A DNA stretch of 64,000 bases from Planctomycetaceae bacterium (GCA_024642205.1 JAHEBQ010000008.1:62001-126000), one strand, 5' to 3'. Counted from the first letter of the stretch, positions 25,923-36,830 are shown. Notes: generated from the letters alone by a model not told the origin. Numbers and translations: made by a program.

Positions 25923-28900
25923 ATGACAACAATGATTCGAATGACGCCTGTCTTGATCGTTTGTGTTTCCATGGTCGTCGGAAATTGCGACGCACAGGAT
26001 CAGCGCCCAGGCACTCCACCATCCATCGCCGAGCAGTTCAGTTCGCTCAAATTCAGAAACATCGGCCCTTTTCGCGGAGGGCGCAGCAATGCGGTGAGCG
26101 GTGTCCCGGGGAATTCACAAACGTATTATTTTGGCAGTACCGGAGGCGGGCTCTGGAAAACCTCGGATGCCGGGATCACCTGGCGAAACATTTCGGATGG
26201 GTTTTTCAAGAGTGGATCAGTCGGAGCAATTGCTGTTGCACCAAGTGATGTCAATGTAATTTACGTCGGCATGGGAGAGCATGCCGTCCGGGGCGTCATG
26301 ACGTCTCACGGAGATGGAATCTACAAGAGTACTGATGCCGGAAAAACCTGGAAACACACTGGACTCAAAAACTCAAGGCATATCGCCGCCGTTGGAGTCC
26401 ACCCCTTGAATCCGGAGGTGGTTTACGTGGCGGTACAGGGATCCGTATACGGGCCATCCGCCGAGCGGGGTGTCTACCGGTCGACCGACGGTGGTAACCA
26501 ATGGGAGCGAATCCTGTTTGTCAATGAAACGACCGGTGCCGCCGACTTGAGCCTGGACTCAAATAATCCGCGCATCTTGTACGCTGGCATGTGGGATCAT
26601 CAACGTCTACCCTGGAAAGTCAGAAGTGGCGGACCTGGTTCCGGCATTCATAAATCCACCGATGGCGGCACTACATGGAAGAAACTGAAGACTGGACTTC
26701 CCGATCAGATGGGAAAAGTCGCAGTTGATGTATCGCGGGCCGATTCAAATGTGGTCTACGCCAACATCGAGGCCGCCAAGGGGGGTGTGTTCCGGTCGGA
26801 CAATGCTGGCGAAAGTTGGAAACAAGTCAACTCGGATCGAGCTACGGTCGCTCGGGCATGGTACTACATTGAAATCTTTGCGGACCCCAAAGATGCGAAC
26901 CGCGTTTATGTCTTGAATGCACCCGTGTTAAAGTCGATTGACGGAGGCAGGTCATTTGTCAAAATCCCCAATCCCCACAGTGATCAACACGATTTGTGGA
27001 TTAACCCCACCGACCCCGACAACATCATTTTGGCTAATGACGGCGGCAGTTGTATTACGTTTAACGGAGGAAAATCCTGGACCAGTCAAAACAACCAACC
27101 GACGGCTCAATTCTATCGTGTGATCACCGACCACCAGTTCCCTTACCGGGTCTACGGCGGTCAACAAGACAACTCCTCAATCAGCATCGCCAGTCGTTCG
27201 ATTTCCGGCGACATCGGGGAAAACGACTGGTTCCCGACGGCGGGCGGTGAGAGTGCGTTTCTGGCTTTCGATCCCGACAATCCGGTTACGGTTTTTGGAA
27301 CGAGCATCCAGGGCATGATCGACCGGCATGACCTGAAAACCGACGAGCGGAAAAGCATCATGGTTTATCCGCAATTAAATCTCGGTACCCTCCCGAAGGA
27401 TCAAAAGTATCGCTTTAACTGGAATGGACCGCTGGCTGTTCAGGTTCAAAATCCCAGCGTGCTCTATCACGGCGCGAACGTTCTGTTTCGCAGCGATGAT
27501 GCAGGTCACCGTTGGACCGAAATCAGCAAAGACCTGACTCGAAACGAAGTCGACAAGCATGGCGATGGAGGCGTGCCATTTACGAATGAAGCCGCTGGCG
27601 GAGAAGTCTATAACACGATCAGCTACCTGGTGGCCTCACCGCATTCTGTCGGAACGATCTGGGTGGGGTCCGACGATGGATTGATCCACCGAACCGACGA
27701 TGAAGGAAAAACGTGGATCGATGTGACTCCCCTCGGGCTCGATGAATCGCTGATCAATGCGATTGATCTCTCGACCCACGATGCGAACACCGCTTTTGCA
27801 GCGGTCACTCGGTACAAATTTGATGATCTGGCACCGATGGCGTTCAAGACGGTGGACAACGGAAAATCCTGGGCTTCGATTGTCAATGGAATCGCCAATG
27901 ATCATTTTGTACGGGTCGTTCGTCAGGACCCGGTTAACGCGCAGGTTCTTTATGCTGGCACCGAAGGCGGCCTGTACATCAGCTTCGATCAGGGTGCGAA
28001 GTGGCATCCATTCCAACTCAACTTGCCCAACTGCCCGATTACCGATTTGACATTTCAAGACAACGATTTGATCGTCGCCACTTCCGGACGTGCCTTTTGG
28101 ATCCTTGATGATCTAGGTCCGATTCAGCAGTCGGGCGGAAACCTGGACACGACGGCGTACCGACTCTTTGCACCCAAGCCGAGTTTCAAATTTTCGGCCG
28201 ATTCATCGACGCCGACTGCAGCGCCACCGTCCCCCCTTCAAGGCCAGAACCCACCCAATGGCGTCATCATTGACTACCAGTTGGGCGACGACTGGACCGA
28301 AAAAATGACACTCACCCTGGAAGTCCTCAATCCAGCCGGCACAGTACTTCGAACCCTCAGCAGCGCCGAGCAAAAAAACGTGAAAAAATGGGAAGGTGGC
28401 CCAGGCCCGGAACCCAGGTTGCCCGCCAAGCCGGGTCTCAATCGATTCCATTGGGATTTGCGGACCGACCCCATTCCCGGAGTCACCAACGTGCATTTGA
28501 TGGGTAGCCATAACGGTTTCCGCGTCGTTCCAGGCGATTACCTGATTCGGCTTTCTTCGGACCAGGATGGGATCGGCCCGGTCGACATTCCCGTAGCCGT
28601 CAAACCCGATCCGCGCGTGGTTGCAACCCAAGATGATTACGAACATCAGCAAATAGCCTTGAACCGGATTTCAGAATTGGCCCAAGAAGTCCATCAGTCG
28701 GTAAGTCAGTTTCGGCAAGTCAAATCACAACTATCCGATCGACTCGGTCGATTGAAAAAGATGAAGGACAAATCTGAACTGGTTGCCCTCGGCCAATCAG
28801 TGATGGACCAGATCAATCAGTGGGAGGTTCAGTTGATTCAACCCCGGCAAAAGACGCAACAGGATGTCATCAATTTCCGAAACCAACTGAACGCTGAGTT

Positions 28901-29099
28901 GACCTATCTTGGCAATTCTCTCGACACGAATGATCCGCGCCCGCCCAAATCGTCTCTTGAGCGACTCGAACACTTGACCCAACGCTGGCAATTGCTGCGT
29001 CAAGAACTGGAAGCCCTGGCCAGTGGTCCGATCGCCGAGTTTAACTCCGCATACCGGCAGAACGACTTGCCAGCTTTGATCATTCCTGACAAAGAATAG
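25923..29099 (+). CDS. Secreted VPS10/sortilin-type BNR-repeat beta-propeller protein
   Basis: A signal peptide ([17 protein letters not shown]) is followed by a run of BNR/Asp-box motifs such as SxDxGx[47 protein letters not shown] and RTDDEGKTW. These build a ten-bladed-like propeller over about 700 residues, resembling sortilin-family (VPS10) proteins annotated as 'WD40/YVTN/BNR repeat' in planctomycetes. The C-terminal 250 residues hold a beta-sandwich and then a helical, Gln-rich coiled-coil-like segment. I start at the ATG at 25923, which follows AAAGAG; an upstream in-frame start at 25878 lengthens the leader by 15 residues. Binding partner or enzymatic activity is unknown. Confidence 0.85.
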   Translation: MTTMIRMTPVLIVCVSMVVGNCDAQDQRPGTPPSIAEQFSSLKFRNIGPFRGGRSNAVSGVPGNSQTYYFGSTGGGLWKTSDAGITWRNISDGFFKSGSVGAIAVAPSDVNVIYVGMGEHAVRGVMTSHGDGIYKSTDAGKTWKHTGLKNSRHIAAVGVHPLNPEVVYVAVQGSVYGPSAERGVYRSTDGGNQWERILFVNETTGAADLSLDSNNPRILYAGMWDHQRLPWKVRSGGPGSGIHKSTDGGTTWKKLKTGLPDQMGKVAVDVSRADSNVVYANIEAAKGGVFRSDNAGESWKQVNSDRATVARAWYYIEIFADPKDANRVYVLNAPVLKSIDGGRSFVKIPNPHSDQHDLWINPTDPDNIILANDGGSCITFNGGKSWTSQNNQPTAQFYRVITDHQFPYRVYGGQQDNSSISIASRSISGDIGENDWFPTAGGESAFLAFDPDNPVTVFGTSIQGMIDRHDLKTDERKSIMVYPQLNLGTLPKDQKYRFNWNGPLAVQVQNPSVLYHGANVLFRSDDAGHRWTEISKDLTRNEVDKHGDGGVPFTNEAAGGEVYNTISYLVASPHSVGTIWVGSDDGLIHRTDDEGKTWIDVTPLGLDESLINAIDLSTHDANTAFAAVTRYKFDDLAPMAFKTVDNGKSWASIVNGIANDHFVRVVRQDPVNAQVLYAGTEGGLYISFDQGAKWHPFQLNLPNCPITDLTFQDNDLIVATSGRAFWILDDLGPIQQSGGNLDTTAYRLFAPKPSFKFSADSSTPTAAPPSPLQGQNPPNGVIIDYQLGDDWTEKMTLTLEVLNPAGTVLRTLSSAEQKNVKKWEGGPGPEPRLPAKPGLNRFHWDLRTDPIPGVTNVHLMGSHNGFRVVPGDYLIRLSSDQDGIGPVDIPVAVKPDPRVVATQDDYEHQQIALNRISELAQEVHQSVSQFRQVKSQLSDRLGRLKKMKDKSELVALGQSVMDQINQWEVQLIQPRQKTQQDVINFRNQLNAELTYLGNSLDTNDPRPPKSSLERLEHLTQRWQLLRQELEALASGPIAEFNSAYRQNDLPALIIPDKE

Positions 29100-29576
29100 A
29101 ACGAGACATCAGTGCGATGTTTGCATTCTCATGACAGGGAGGAAAAACCTGCCGCGTTCGCGAGTTACGCAGGGACCCAACATCGATGAAAAGGGCTTCC
29201 AGGTGGAGTGAAGGCGTTGCCTGACTCCGGCAACCACGGCAACGGCTTGTGGTGTTGAAGTTGATTCGATTTGTGTTCCGGTGCAGAGTTGACACTGGAA
29301 GACCTCCAGTTCAATTCCGACCTACCGGCCAACAGGCGGCGGTATTATCTCGCCGGATGGTAAACGACCCCACAAGGATGCGGTTATCGCCCAAATTGCC
29401 TGCAATTATTGTTACGGGTTCCAGCGGCAAATCGACGGCGGATAAAAGAACCAAAGCTGCATGTTCCGGGCGACCTGAACTTCAGTTTCGTTAATCAAAA
29501 CGCCGAGCAGAGTCTGTTTGAGAAGGCAAGCGATCTTGATTGGGGATCATGAATTCGGTGGCTGAAAAGCGGGCAG
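29100..29576. other. 477-bp gap between converging genes, no clear content
   Basis: The region lies between the stops of the BNR-repeat gene and rhaB, which converge. An open frame from 29364 ends at about 29549, and another frame carries a Walker-like IVTGSSGKST string. Neither has a start with ribosome-binding site or recognisable family, so I do not call a gene. A decayed gene remnant is possible. Confidence 0.4.
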
Positions 29577-31097
29577 CTACCGAACCAACAAATCACGATA
29601 TCTTGCATATGTCTCTTCCTTGACCACCAGGTCCGATTCGGCGTCACCTGGCTGAAAGGTCTCAAGCTCAAAGGATCGGGCAACAACCTCGCGGATCTGT
29701 TCCAGCCCGTCCAATTCGCCACAACCCATCGCTTGGGTAAGCACGTTGCCGATCGCAGTCGCTTCGACGGGCCCGCAGATGACCGGCCGCTGCATCGTTG
29801 CAGCAGTGATCTGGTTAAGCAGCCTGTTATTCGTGCCACCACCAACAATGTGCAGAACATCAATCTTTTGTCCCAGGACTGATTCCAGCATATCGACGGT
29901 GTGCCGATAACACAGACCCAGGCTATCCAGACAACAACGAACCAGATCCCCCAGCGTTTCCGGTTCCGGTTGCGCCGTCTCCAATGCAAACGCACGTATT
30001 TTTTCCGCCATGTCCCCCGGAGCCGCGAACTGCGGCGCGTTGGGATCAATCAGCGTGCGAAACGGTTCGGCGTTGGTCGCCTGGTCAGCCAACTCGGAGA
30101 AGCTGATCTCCTCTTCCTGCTCAACCCGCTCGCGGCGGATTTCCTGGACCAGCCAGAGTCCGGCGATGTTCTTCAGGAAGCGGGTTGTTCCCGAAAGTCC
30201 CAGCTCATTGGTGAATGGAGCGGCACAGGATTCGGCAGACGCGAATGACTGATCCAGTTCGGTTCCCAGTAACGACCAGGTTCCACTGGAAAGAAATGCC
30301 CAGCCCTTGCCGGATTCCTGATCGACAACAGGCACCGCCGCAACGGCGGATGCCGTATCGTGTGATCCGGGCGCAATGATCTTGACGTTGCCTGTTAGAC
30401 CGGTTGCATTTGCCAGTTCGACTCTCAGTGTCCCTACGAGCTCACCGGGGTCAATGATGGGCCCCAGAATTTGCGTCGGAATTCCCAACTGCTCCATCAA
30501 CTCAAGATCCCAATCGCCAGTCTCCAGTGCCAACATATTGCTGGTCGAGGCAATCGTCCGTTCCGTCGTCATTTCACCGGAAAGCCAAAAGTGAAACAGG
30601 TCCGGGATGAATAACAAGCGATGTGCCGACTCAAACAGGCCTGGCTCCTGCTCCAATCGAGCGGCGACCTGAAACAGCGTATTGATCGCCATTAGTTGAA
30701 TCCCGGTTCGAGCGTACAGTTTTTCCTTGCCGCCGACGGTTTCGAGCACACGATTTTTGGCCGCCTCGTTTTGCGGGTCGCGGTAACAATGAGGTAACGC
30801 CAGCAATTCGCCGCTTTTTCCAACCAGGGTCCAATCGACGCCCCATGCGTCGACACCGATACTCTGCAACTCGGCATTGTTGTCGCGACACCAGGCGGCA
30901 CCCAGCTTCAGCCCTTCAATGACGTTGAGCCAGATTCCGGTCAAATCCCAGACCGGACCCGCAGGCGTCGGACAGGGATGATGTTCAAACCGGTGAATCT
31001 CTTCAAGTTCAACCACGGCCGGATTGCCCTGAAGCAACCCGATTATCGCACGACCAGAGCTTGCTCCCAAATCAATGGCCAGATGAGCAGAAGACAT
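29577..31097 (-). CDS. rhaB: Rhamnulokinase RhaB
   Basis: An FGGY-family sugar kinase of 506 residues, close to the length of characterised rhamnulokinases. The N-terminal phosphate motif is AIDLGASSGRAIIG, and the sugar-binding stretch SIGVDAWGVDWTLV follows. The second domain carries APGSHDTASAVAAVP, FLSSGTWSLLGTEL and the adenosine motif HIVGGGTNNRLLNQ. These match RhaB rather than xylulo- or glycerol kinases. The reaction is ATP-dependent phosphorylation of L-rhamnulose to L-rhamnulose-1-phosphate in the cytosol. The rhaEW fusion encoding the next step lies 1.2 kb away on the same strand. Rhamnose isomerase and a transporter are not in the window. Confidence 0.93.
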   Translation of the reverse strand: MSSAHLAIDLGASSGRAIIGLLQGNPAVVELEEIHRFEHHPCPTPAGPVWDLTGIWLNVIEGLKLGAAWCRDNNAELQSIGVDAWGVDWTLVGKSGELLALPHCYRDPQNEAAKNRVLETVGGKEKLYARTGIQLMAINTLFQVAARLEQEPGLFESAHRLLFIPDLFHFWLSGEMTTERTIASTSNMLALETGDWDLELMEQLGIPTQILGPIIDPGELVGTLRVELANATGLTGNVKIIAPGSHDTASAVAAVPVVDQESGKGWAFLSSGTWSLLGTELDQSFASAESCAAPFTNELGLSGTTRFLKNIAGLWLVQEIRRERVEQEEEISFSELADQATNAEPFRTLIDPNAPQFAAPGDMAEKIRAFALETAQPEPETLGDLVRCCLDSLGLCYRHTVDMLESVLGQKIDVLHIVGGGTNNRLLNQITAATMQRPVICGPVEATAIGNVLTQAMGCGELDGLEQIREVVARSFELETFQPGDAESDLVVKEETYARYRDLLVR

Positions 31098-31383
31098 TCA
31101 GTATCTCCAATTGGACTATACGCAACAGACGGTGAAAGTTGGTGGTTTCAAACCCTTCCTGATTCCCAAAACAACGGTTTCGGTACTATCATCGCGACGA
31201 AGACACGATCCGTTCATTCGAGCTGATAACGATTTTAGTCGCTACCATGCCGATCGTCGGCAAGCTTTAACAACCTCTCCCAGGAATTTTGCCAGAGTTT
31301 TTGCTAAGACTAGATTTGGCACATCGGAAGTGTCGTATTTCTTAATGGTACGACGATGAAATACAGCCCCGAGGGAGATAATC

Positions 31384-32097
31384 ATGTTTCTGAGGATCGG
31401 AATTTTTGCGCTGGTTTGTACGGCGATGCTGGCGACATCAACTTTGCAGGCTCAGAGCTTTCGTCAGCTCGGTACGCGGCGGGGCGCAATCGTGGGAGGA
31501 GTCCTGGGTGGAATCATCGGGGGCCAAAACGATGAAGTCGCGGCCGGGATCATCGCCGGTGGACTGATCGGCGGCGCGACTGGACGAGTCATTGGCAACC
31601 GTATGGATCAGAATCAAGCCTATTCCGATGGGAGCTATGGCTACTCGCAGCAATATGCTCAACCCCAAACATACGCACAACCGCAGTACGCACAACCGCA
31701 GTATGCACAACCGCAGTACGCACAACCGCAGTATGCACAACCGCAGTACGCACAGCCGCAGTACGCTTATCCACAATATTCCCAGCCACAATCCAGCTCT
31801 CCACAATACACGCAGCCACAGAACGTACAGCCACAGTATGCCCAACCGAAGGACATTCAACCTGCCCTTGTTACGCCACAACCCACGGGATCAGCCAATC
31901 CTCAGATTTCATCACCGCAAGCCGAAAAGCCTCAGCCAACCATCGAACTGTACCAACCGGCCCAGCCTCAACAACAGCCCGGACAACAGCCGCACATTCA
32001 ACAACCGCAGGTGATTCCGCAACAGTCATTTTCTGTGTTGGAAAACTACGATACCAACCTCCAGCCCCAGTACCAGATTCGACGCCGACGTTGGTAG
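31384..32097 (+). CDS. Glycine-zipper protein with QPQYA tandem repeats
   Basis: A signal peptide (IGIFALVCTAMLATSTLQAQS) is followed by a glycine-zipper segment with repeated GxxxG spacing (GGVLGGIIGGQNDEVAAGIIAGGLIGGATGRVIG), resembling the 2TM glycine-zipper domains of outer-membrane SlyB/OmpA-like proteins. The rest is low-complexity Gln/Pro/Tyr sequence, including about six perfect QPQYA units. GGGAG lies 8 bp before the ATG at 31384. I infer a small envelope-associated protein whose repeat tail could stick to peptidoglycan or other surfaces. No catalytic function is apparent. It sits between rhaB and rhaEW, on the opposite strand from both. Confidence 0.82.
   Translation: MFLRIGIFALVCTAMLATSTLQAQSFRQLGTRRGAIVGGVLGGIIGGQNDEVAAGIIAGGLIGGATGRVIGNRMDQNQAYSDGSYGYSQQYAQPQTYAQPQYAQPQYAQPQYAQPQYAQPQYAQPQYAYPQYSQPQSSSPQYTQPQNVQPQYAQPKDIQPALVTPQPTGSANPQISSPQAEKPQPTIELYQPAQPQQQPGQQPHIQQPQVIPQQSFSVLENYDTNLQPQYQIRRRRW
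31671..31760 (+). repeat. 15-bp coding tandem repeat (QPQYA)
   Basis: Six consecutive 15-bp units of the type TACGCACAACCGCAG encode the pentapeptide repeat. Third-base differences (TAC/TAT, CAA/CAG) alternate between units, which hints at expansion of a 30-bp pair rather than single units. Degenerate units continue to about 31845. Confidence 0.9.
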
Positions 32098-32195
32098 CCG
32101 TTCACATCGACTTGCCGATTGGATGCCACAGTCGCGACAAATCAGACAAAACCTGAGAAGCTGAATCAGGCTTCACGTTCCTGGGAAAGGAAAGC

Positions 32196-32217
32196 GGGCC
32201 CGACCGACGACGGGCTC
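32196..32217. terminator. Hairpin between converging genes, possible terminator
   Basis: GGGCCCG (32196-32202) pairs with CGGGCTC (32211-32217) around an 8-nt loop with one G-T pair, followed on the plus strand by ACTTTCTT. It lies about 100 bp after the glycine-zipper gene and before the converging rhaEW stop. The T tract is poor, so this is a weak call. Confidence 0.35.
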
Positions 32218-32314
32218 ACTTTCTTCGTAGAGGCTTTCGCAAAAACCGGCTGGAACATCCGGTGGATCGCATCAGGAACATGCCTGAATACAAACTGCCA
32301 TTGCAGCAATCACG

Positions 32315-34525
32315 TTAACGCAAAAACGCCTCGTGAAGTCCGCCGTCGACGTTGATGATTTGACCTGTCGTTTTGCTGGAACGATCCGAAGACAGAAAAT
32401 AGATCGCTTCGGCCTGATCGGCCGGAGTGATCGGCTGCTTCGTCAGCGTTCGCTGTGCGTAGAAATTCGCCAGCTTGTCACGCAATGAATCATCGGATTC
32501 GGACTCGTCGAACGGGATGTCATATTTTGACAGTGACGCGATCACGCGGTCGCGGGGAAACATCGTACTCCCGGCAACCACCGTTGCCGGAGCAACGGCG
32601 TTCACGCGAACTTTAGGAGCCATTTCAATCGCCAATTCGCGAACGAGGTGGTTGGCAGCCGCTTTGGAGGTGTCATAGGCGACGGAGCCTTTCTTGCCAA
32701 CGACCCCGTTGACGCTGGTCGTCAAAACGACCGAAGCGGTCAACCCTTGCTCGGCGAGAACGGAACGCAGCTCATCGACGACGTTATAGCTTCCACGCAC
32801 GTTGACATCGAAGGTGAACTTCCATTTGTCATCCGACAGACTGCCGTCGCGCTCAGGCGCCACAAACACGCCTGCGGTCACAATCACGCGGTCGACCCCT
32901 CCGTAAGCCAGCAGGGTCTGTTGGATCATCGTCCGAATCGAATCGCGATTGGTAATATCCACTCCCAGTCCGATCGCGGGACCGCATCCGGAGATCCCCG
33001 AACCCGCGACGCCGATTCCAACCCCGTAGATCCCGGTCAACTCCGTGGCCGTCGCGTTGGCATCGTCTTTATTCAAGTCACAGCAAACAACATGGGCGCC
33101 TTCTTTGGCAATGCGATGGGCGACCTGTTTGCCGATCCCATTTCCAGCACCAATGACCAAAGCAATGTCGCGCGACATTTCTTTTTCCGGCGGTTTGCGC
33201 TTAAGTTTTGCTTCTTCCAGTAACCAGTATTCAATGTCGAAGGCTTCCTGTTTCGGCAATGCGATATACTCGCCGAGTGCTTCGGAACCGCGCATGACTT
33301 CTACGGCACAGGTATAAAATTCAGCTGTGACCCGCGATTCGCTTTTATCTTTACCCCAGGCAATCATGCCGACACCAGGAATCAGGATCACCGTCGGGTT
33401 GGGATCTCTCATCGCGGGCGAATTGTCGTGCTTGTGAGCTTCGTAGTACGCCGCGTAGTCTTTGCGGTACTGTTCCAGACCAGAGGAAAGCAGCGATTTG
33501 AGTGCTGCCAATCCGCTGGGATCGTCTTTGCTGGATGTCTTCGGATCCCAGTCAACATAAAGCGGCTTGATTTTCGTTCTCAGGAAATGGTCCGGGCAAC
33601 TGGTGCCCAGCTCAGCCAACCGACCGGCATCATGTGAGTTAACAAAACGCAAGATCGGATCACGGGTTTCCACCGTGCCGACGAATTTGTTCATCTGGGA
33701 CACCTGGCCACGCAGCCACGGCAACAATTTAACCAACAGGCCATCACGCGATTCGTCGTCCAACGTTGAGTATTTCTGCCCGCCAAACGTCTGTTCGCCT
33801 TTGTCTTTCGACTCGATGTAATTGGCAGCTTTGTCGATCAGCCGCAAAGTCAATTCGTAGCATTCCTTGTCATTGTCTGCCCAGTTAATCAGTCCGTGCT
33901 GGCCCATGACCAGCCCCTTGAGCGATGGATTGGATTCAACTTCCTTTTGCATCAAGAGTCCCAATTCAAAACCGGGACGCAGCCACGGAACCCAGCCGAT
34001 TTCATCTCCGAAAATCTCCTGGGTCATTTCCCGGCTGGCGCTGCACGCAGCGATCGAAATCACACTGTTGGGGTGCATGTGATCGACATGACGTGCTGGC
34101 AGGAAACCATGCAGCGGCGTGTCAATTGAACTGGCCCGCGGATTCAAATCGAATGTGCAATGCGGGAAGTACCCAACCATGGCGTCTTCGGCCGGGGTCT
34201 TGGGCCCGTTGTCGGGAGCCGAGTTGTAGTTCGGGATGAGCGAAAGCAGTTTGTCCATGTACAGCGAGGCAAAATTCTCAAGCTTCGATGTTCGCAGGTC
34301 GCCGCCGGATCCCTTGACCCAGAGCACATCGGTTTCCTGTCCGGTCAACGGATCGGTCTCCGCGATTTTCGACGACGTATTGCCACCTCCCGTATTGGTG
34401 ATTCGCTGATCCGCTCCAAGGCAATTCGAGCGGTAGACCAGACGCTCAGCCGGGGTAAGTTTGTCGGCAACGGCGTCGTCCCAGTGACGATCAACATACT
34501 TGAGATTTTCAGTGGCGGTGGACAT
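32315..34525 (-). CDS. rhaEW: Bifunctional rhamnulose-1-phosphate aldolase / lactaldehyde dehydrogenase (RhaEW type)
   Basis: The N-terminal 430 residues are a class II aldolase/adducin-type domain with zinc ligands in RHVDHMHPNS and the string MGQHGLINW. The C-terminal 270 residues are a short-chain dehydrogenase with VIGAGNGIGKQVA and the active-site segment SYN-like VAYDTSK (Tyr and Lys kept). This architecture is that of the fused rhamnulose-phosphate aldolase and L-lactaldehyde dehydrogenase. It would make DHAP and L-lactaldehyde, then oxidise the latter to L-lactate. I use the ATG at 34525; the longer frame begins with TTG. The lutABC operon starts divergently 185 bp away, fitting the expected fate of lactate. 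Confidence 0.9.
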   Translation of the reverse strand: MSTATENLKYVDRHWDDAVADKLTPAERLVYRSNCLGADQRITNTGGGNTSSKIAETDPLTGQETDVLWVKGSGGDLRTSKLENFASLYMDKLLSLIPNYNSAPDNGPKTPAEDAMVGYFPHCTFDLNPRASSIDTPLHGFLPARHVDHMHPNSVISIAACSASREMTQEIFGDEIGWVPWLRPGFELGLLMQKEVESNPSLKGLVMGQHGLINWADNDKECYELTLRLIDKAANYIESKDKGEQTFGGQKYSTLDDESRDGLLVKLLPWLRGQVSQMNKFVGTVETRDPILRFVNSHDAGRLAELGTSCPDHFLRTKIKPLYVDWDPKTSSKDDPSGLAALKSLLSSGLEQYRKDYAAYYEAHKHDNSPAMRDPNPTVILIPGVGMIAWGKDKSESRVTAEFYTCAVEVMRGSEALGEYIALPKQEAFDIEYWLLEEAKLKRKPPEKEMSRDIALVIGAGNGIGKQVAHRIAKEGAHVVCCDLNKDDANATATELTGIYGVGIGVAGSGISGCGPAIGLGVDITNRDSIRTMIQQTLLAYGGVDRVIVTAGVFVAPERDGSLSDDKWKFTFDVNVRGSYNVVDELRSVLAEQGLTASVVLTTSVNGVVGKKGSVAYDTSKAAANHLVRELAIEMAPKVRVNAVAPATVVAGSTMFPRDRVIASLSKYDIPFDESESDDSLRDKLANFYAQRTLTKQPITPADQAEAIYFLSSDRSSKTTGQIINVDGGLHEAFLR

Positions 34526-34710
34526 GGCAACTACATTCAATAATCGTGGTTAGCAATGGAATAAAACGTAAGAGCCACCTATGTTCCCATACGATGCCAT
34601 GATGTCAACTCGCGCGTCGAAACCAGACAAATAACAGCGGTCATCTGGTGTCAATCAGCGGCCCATTTAGGGTATATTAACGGGACAATTATTGACAAAC
34701 GGAAATCGCT

Positions 34711-35427
34711 TTGAAAATTTCGCTTTTTATACCTTGTTACGTTGATCAGCTTTCGCCCAACATCGGAATCGCGATGGTCAACATACTGGAACGTCTGGGT
34801 CATGAAGTCGACTACCCCCAAGGCCAGACTTGTTGCGGCCAACCTGCGTTCAATTCCGGCTACTTCAATGAAGCTCGCGAGGTCGCCGATCACTTTTTGA
34901 CCACGTTCTCGGAATGCGATGTGATTGGCGTTCCCTCAGGGTCCTGTACAGCCATGGTACGAAAATTCTACCCGGAGCTTTATCGGGAAACCGATCGATT
35001 GGACGCAGTTCAACAGCTGACAACCCGCGTTTTCGAATTCAGCGAATTGCTGGTGGATAAACTGGGGGTGACCGACGTCGGAGCGAGGCTTACCGGGACT
35101 GCGACGTACCACGATGGTTGTCACGGCCTGCGAGAACTTGGAATCAAAGACGCGCCGCGACGGCTGCTGGAAAATGTGGAAGGCCTGTCGTTGATCGAAA
35201 TGGACGAATCCGAGTCGTGTTGTGGATTTGGTGGTAGTTTTGCTGTCAAATTCCCTCAAATTTCAACCGCGATGACCCAGGTGAAATTGGGAAGCGCGTC
35301 GCAAACAAAAGCGGAGTACCTGATCTCGGGTGACCCCAGCTGCCTGATGCAGATCCAGGGCTACTTCAGTCGCGAAAAATCTCCAATCAAGTGCCTGCAT
35401 CTCGCCGAGGTTCTCGATTGCCAATGA
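34711..35427 (+). CDS. lutA: Lactate utilization Fe-S oxidoreductase LutA
   Basis: LutA is one of three subunits needed to oxidise L-lactate to pyruvate. The protein has two CCG-domain cysteine motifs, TCCGQPAFNSGY near residue 44 and SCCGFGGSFAVK near 172, which bind the iron-sulfur cluster. The N terminus MKISLFIPCYVDQLSP matches the family start although the codon is TTG at 34711. The gene ends in an ATGA overlap with lutB, and the whole lutA-lutB-lutC-glycosyltransferase string is joined by 4-bp overlaps. The divergent rhaEW lies upstream. Confidence 0.94.
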   Translation: MKISLFIPCYVDQLSPNIGIAMVNILERLGHEVDYPQGQTCCGQPAFNSGYFNEAREVADHFLTTFSECDVIGVPSGSCTAMVRKFYPELYRETDRLDAVQQLTTRVFEFSELLVDKLGVTDVGARLTGTATYHDGCHGLRELGIKDAPRRLLENVEGLSLIEMDESESCCGFGGSFAVKFPQISTAMTQVKLGSASQTKAEYLISGDPSCLMQIQGYFSREKSPIKCLHLAEVLDCQ

Positions 35428-36830
35428 GCCAAACCAGAAACCCCTTCACGCAGTTCCAGACGGACGCAACACAAGTCACTGCCGATGATGACCGACGGAG
35501 TTTTCTGCGCAGTTCCATGCGCGGCTACATGAATACCCGTTCGGCGACGCAGGGGCGGTTCATCGATTATGAGTCGGCCCGAATCGCGGCAGGCGAAGTC
35601 AAATGGGAGGCAATTGAAAACCTCGACGTTTACCTCGTTCAGTTTGCCGACAATCTGGAAGCACGCGGGACAAAAGTTCATTGGTGTGACAACAGCGAAC
35701 AGGCACGCGAGACGATCCTGGGAATCCTGAAGGATCATGACGCCAAAACGATCATCAAAAGCAAATGCATGACGACCGAAGAGATCCACTTGAATGACCT
35801 GTTGTCCCAGGAGGGTTACGAAGTCGTCGAATCAGATCTGGGTGAGTTCATTGTTCAACTCCGCGAGGAAGCGCCCTACCACTTTGTCTTTCCCGCGATG
35901 CATCTCAAAAAAGAAGAGATCAACAGGCTTTTTCAGGAAAAACTCAAGTCGGTCAGCACGTCCGACCCGGAAGCGTTGACGATGATCGCACGTGAGGTGC
36001 TTCGCGAAAAATACATTCAGGCCGATGTAGGAATCAGTGGAGCGAACTTTGGTATTGCCGAAACCGGGATGATCTCGATCACCGAGAACGAAGGCAACGC
36101 GAGGTTGACCACTGCGCTTCCCAAAGTCCACATTTCCCTGATGGGAATCGAAAAAGTCATTCCGCGAATTGAGGACCTTGCACTGTTGCTGCCGATGCTC
36201 GCAACCGCCGGTACGGGACAACATTTAACCTGCTACAACTCGCAGTTGGGCGGACCTCGACAGCCTGGCGAAACGGATGGCCCGGACGAGATGCACGTCG
36301 TGTTGCTGGATAACCATCGCACGCGATTGCTGGCCGATCCCGAGCAGCGTGACGCGCTCCGGTGTATCCGGTGTGGAGCCTGTCTGAACGTCTGTCCGAT
36401 TTTCAAAAACGTTGGTGGTCACACCTACGGAACGACCTACCAAGGCCCGATTGGGAGCGTAATTACACCGCACCTCCGAGGGCTCAAAAACTGGAAACAC
36501 CTGTCCCATTCTTCTTCGTTGTGCGGCGCGTGCACCGAAACATGTCCGGTCAAAATCGACTTGCACCACCACCTGCTCCGAAACCGCCGCAACGCTGCCG
36601 AAAGAGGGGAGGGGGGATTGTTTGAACGAATGTTGATGAAGGGCTTTGTCTTCGTGATGCGTCGACCGTGGGTTTACCGAGCGGTCGGCTGGACGGGAAA
36701 AATTGCTCACTTTTTGAGTAAGCCAATTCATGGAACTCGACTCGATCCGTTCTATCGCTGGAAGAAAACCCGCGATCTTGACGACCCGGCAAAACAGAGC
36801 TTCAAGCAATACTGGAGTTCGCGCAAATGA
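35424..36830 (+). CDS. lutB: Lactate utilization iron-sulfur protein LutB
   Basis: This 468-residue protein carries two ferredoxin-type cysteine clusters, CIRCGACLNVCPIF and CGACTETCPVKI, in its C-terminal third, preceded by the LUD domain shared with LutC (SGANFGIAETGMI). It works with LutA and LutC in L-lactate oxidation on the cytosolic side. The ATG at 35424 overlaps the lutA stop as ATGA, which decides the start over the earlier in-frame ATG at 35391. The stop overlaps lutC in the same way. Confidence 0.95.
   Translation: MSQTRNPFTQFQTDATQVTADDDRRSFLRSSMRGYMNTRSATQGRFIDYESARIAAGEVKWEAIENLDVYLVQFADNLEARGTKVHWCDNSEQARETILGILKDHDAKTIIKSKCMTTEEIHLNDLLSQEGYEVVESDLGEFIVQLREEAPYHFVFPAMHLKKEEINRLFQEKLKSVSTSDPEALTMIAREVLREKYIQADVGISGANFGIAETGMISITENEGNARLTTALPKVHISLMGIEKVIPRIEDLALLLPMLATAGTGQHLTCYNSQLGGPRQPGETDGPDEMHVVLLDNHRTRLLADPEQRDALRCIRCGACLNVCPIFKNVGGHTYGTTYQGPIGSVITPHLRGLKNWKHLSHSSSLCGACTETCPVKIDLHHHLLRNRRNAAERGEGGLFERMLMKGFVFVMRRPWVYRAVGWTGKIAHFLSKPIHGTRLDPFYRWKKTRDLDDPAKQSFKQYWSSRK

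Noticed and set aside
29364..29549. Possible remnant gene between the BNR-repeat gene and rhaB, including a Walker-like string in another frame
   Set aside because: No start, no family resemblance, and the two frames do not join into one plausible protein.
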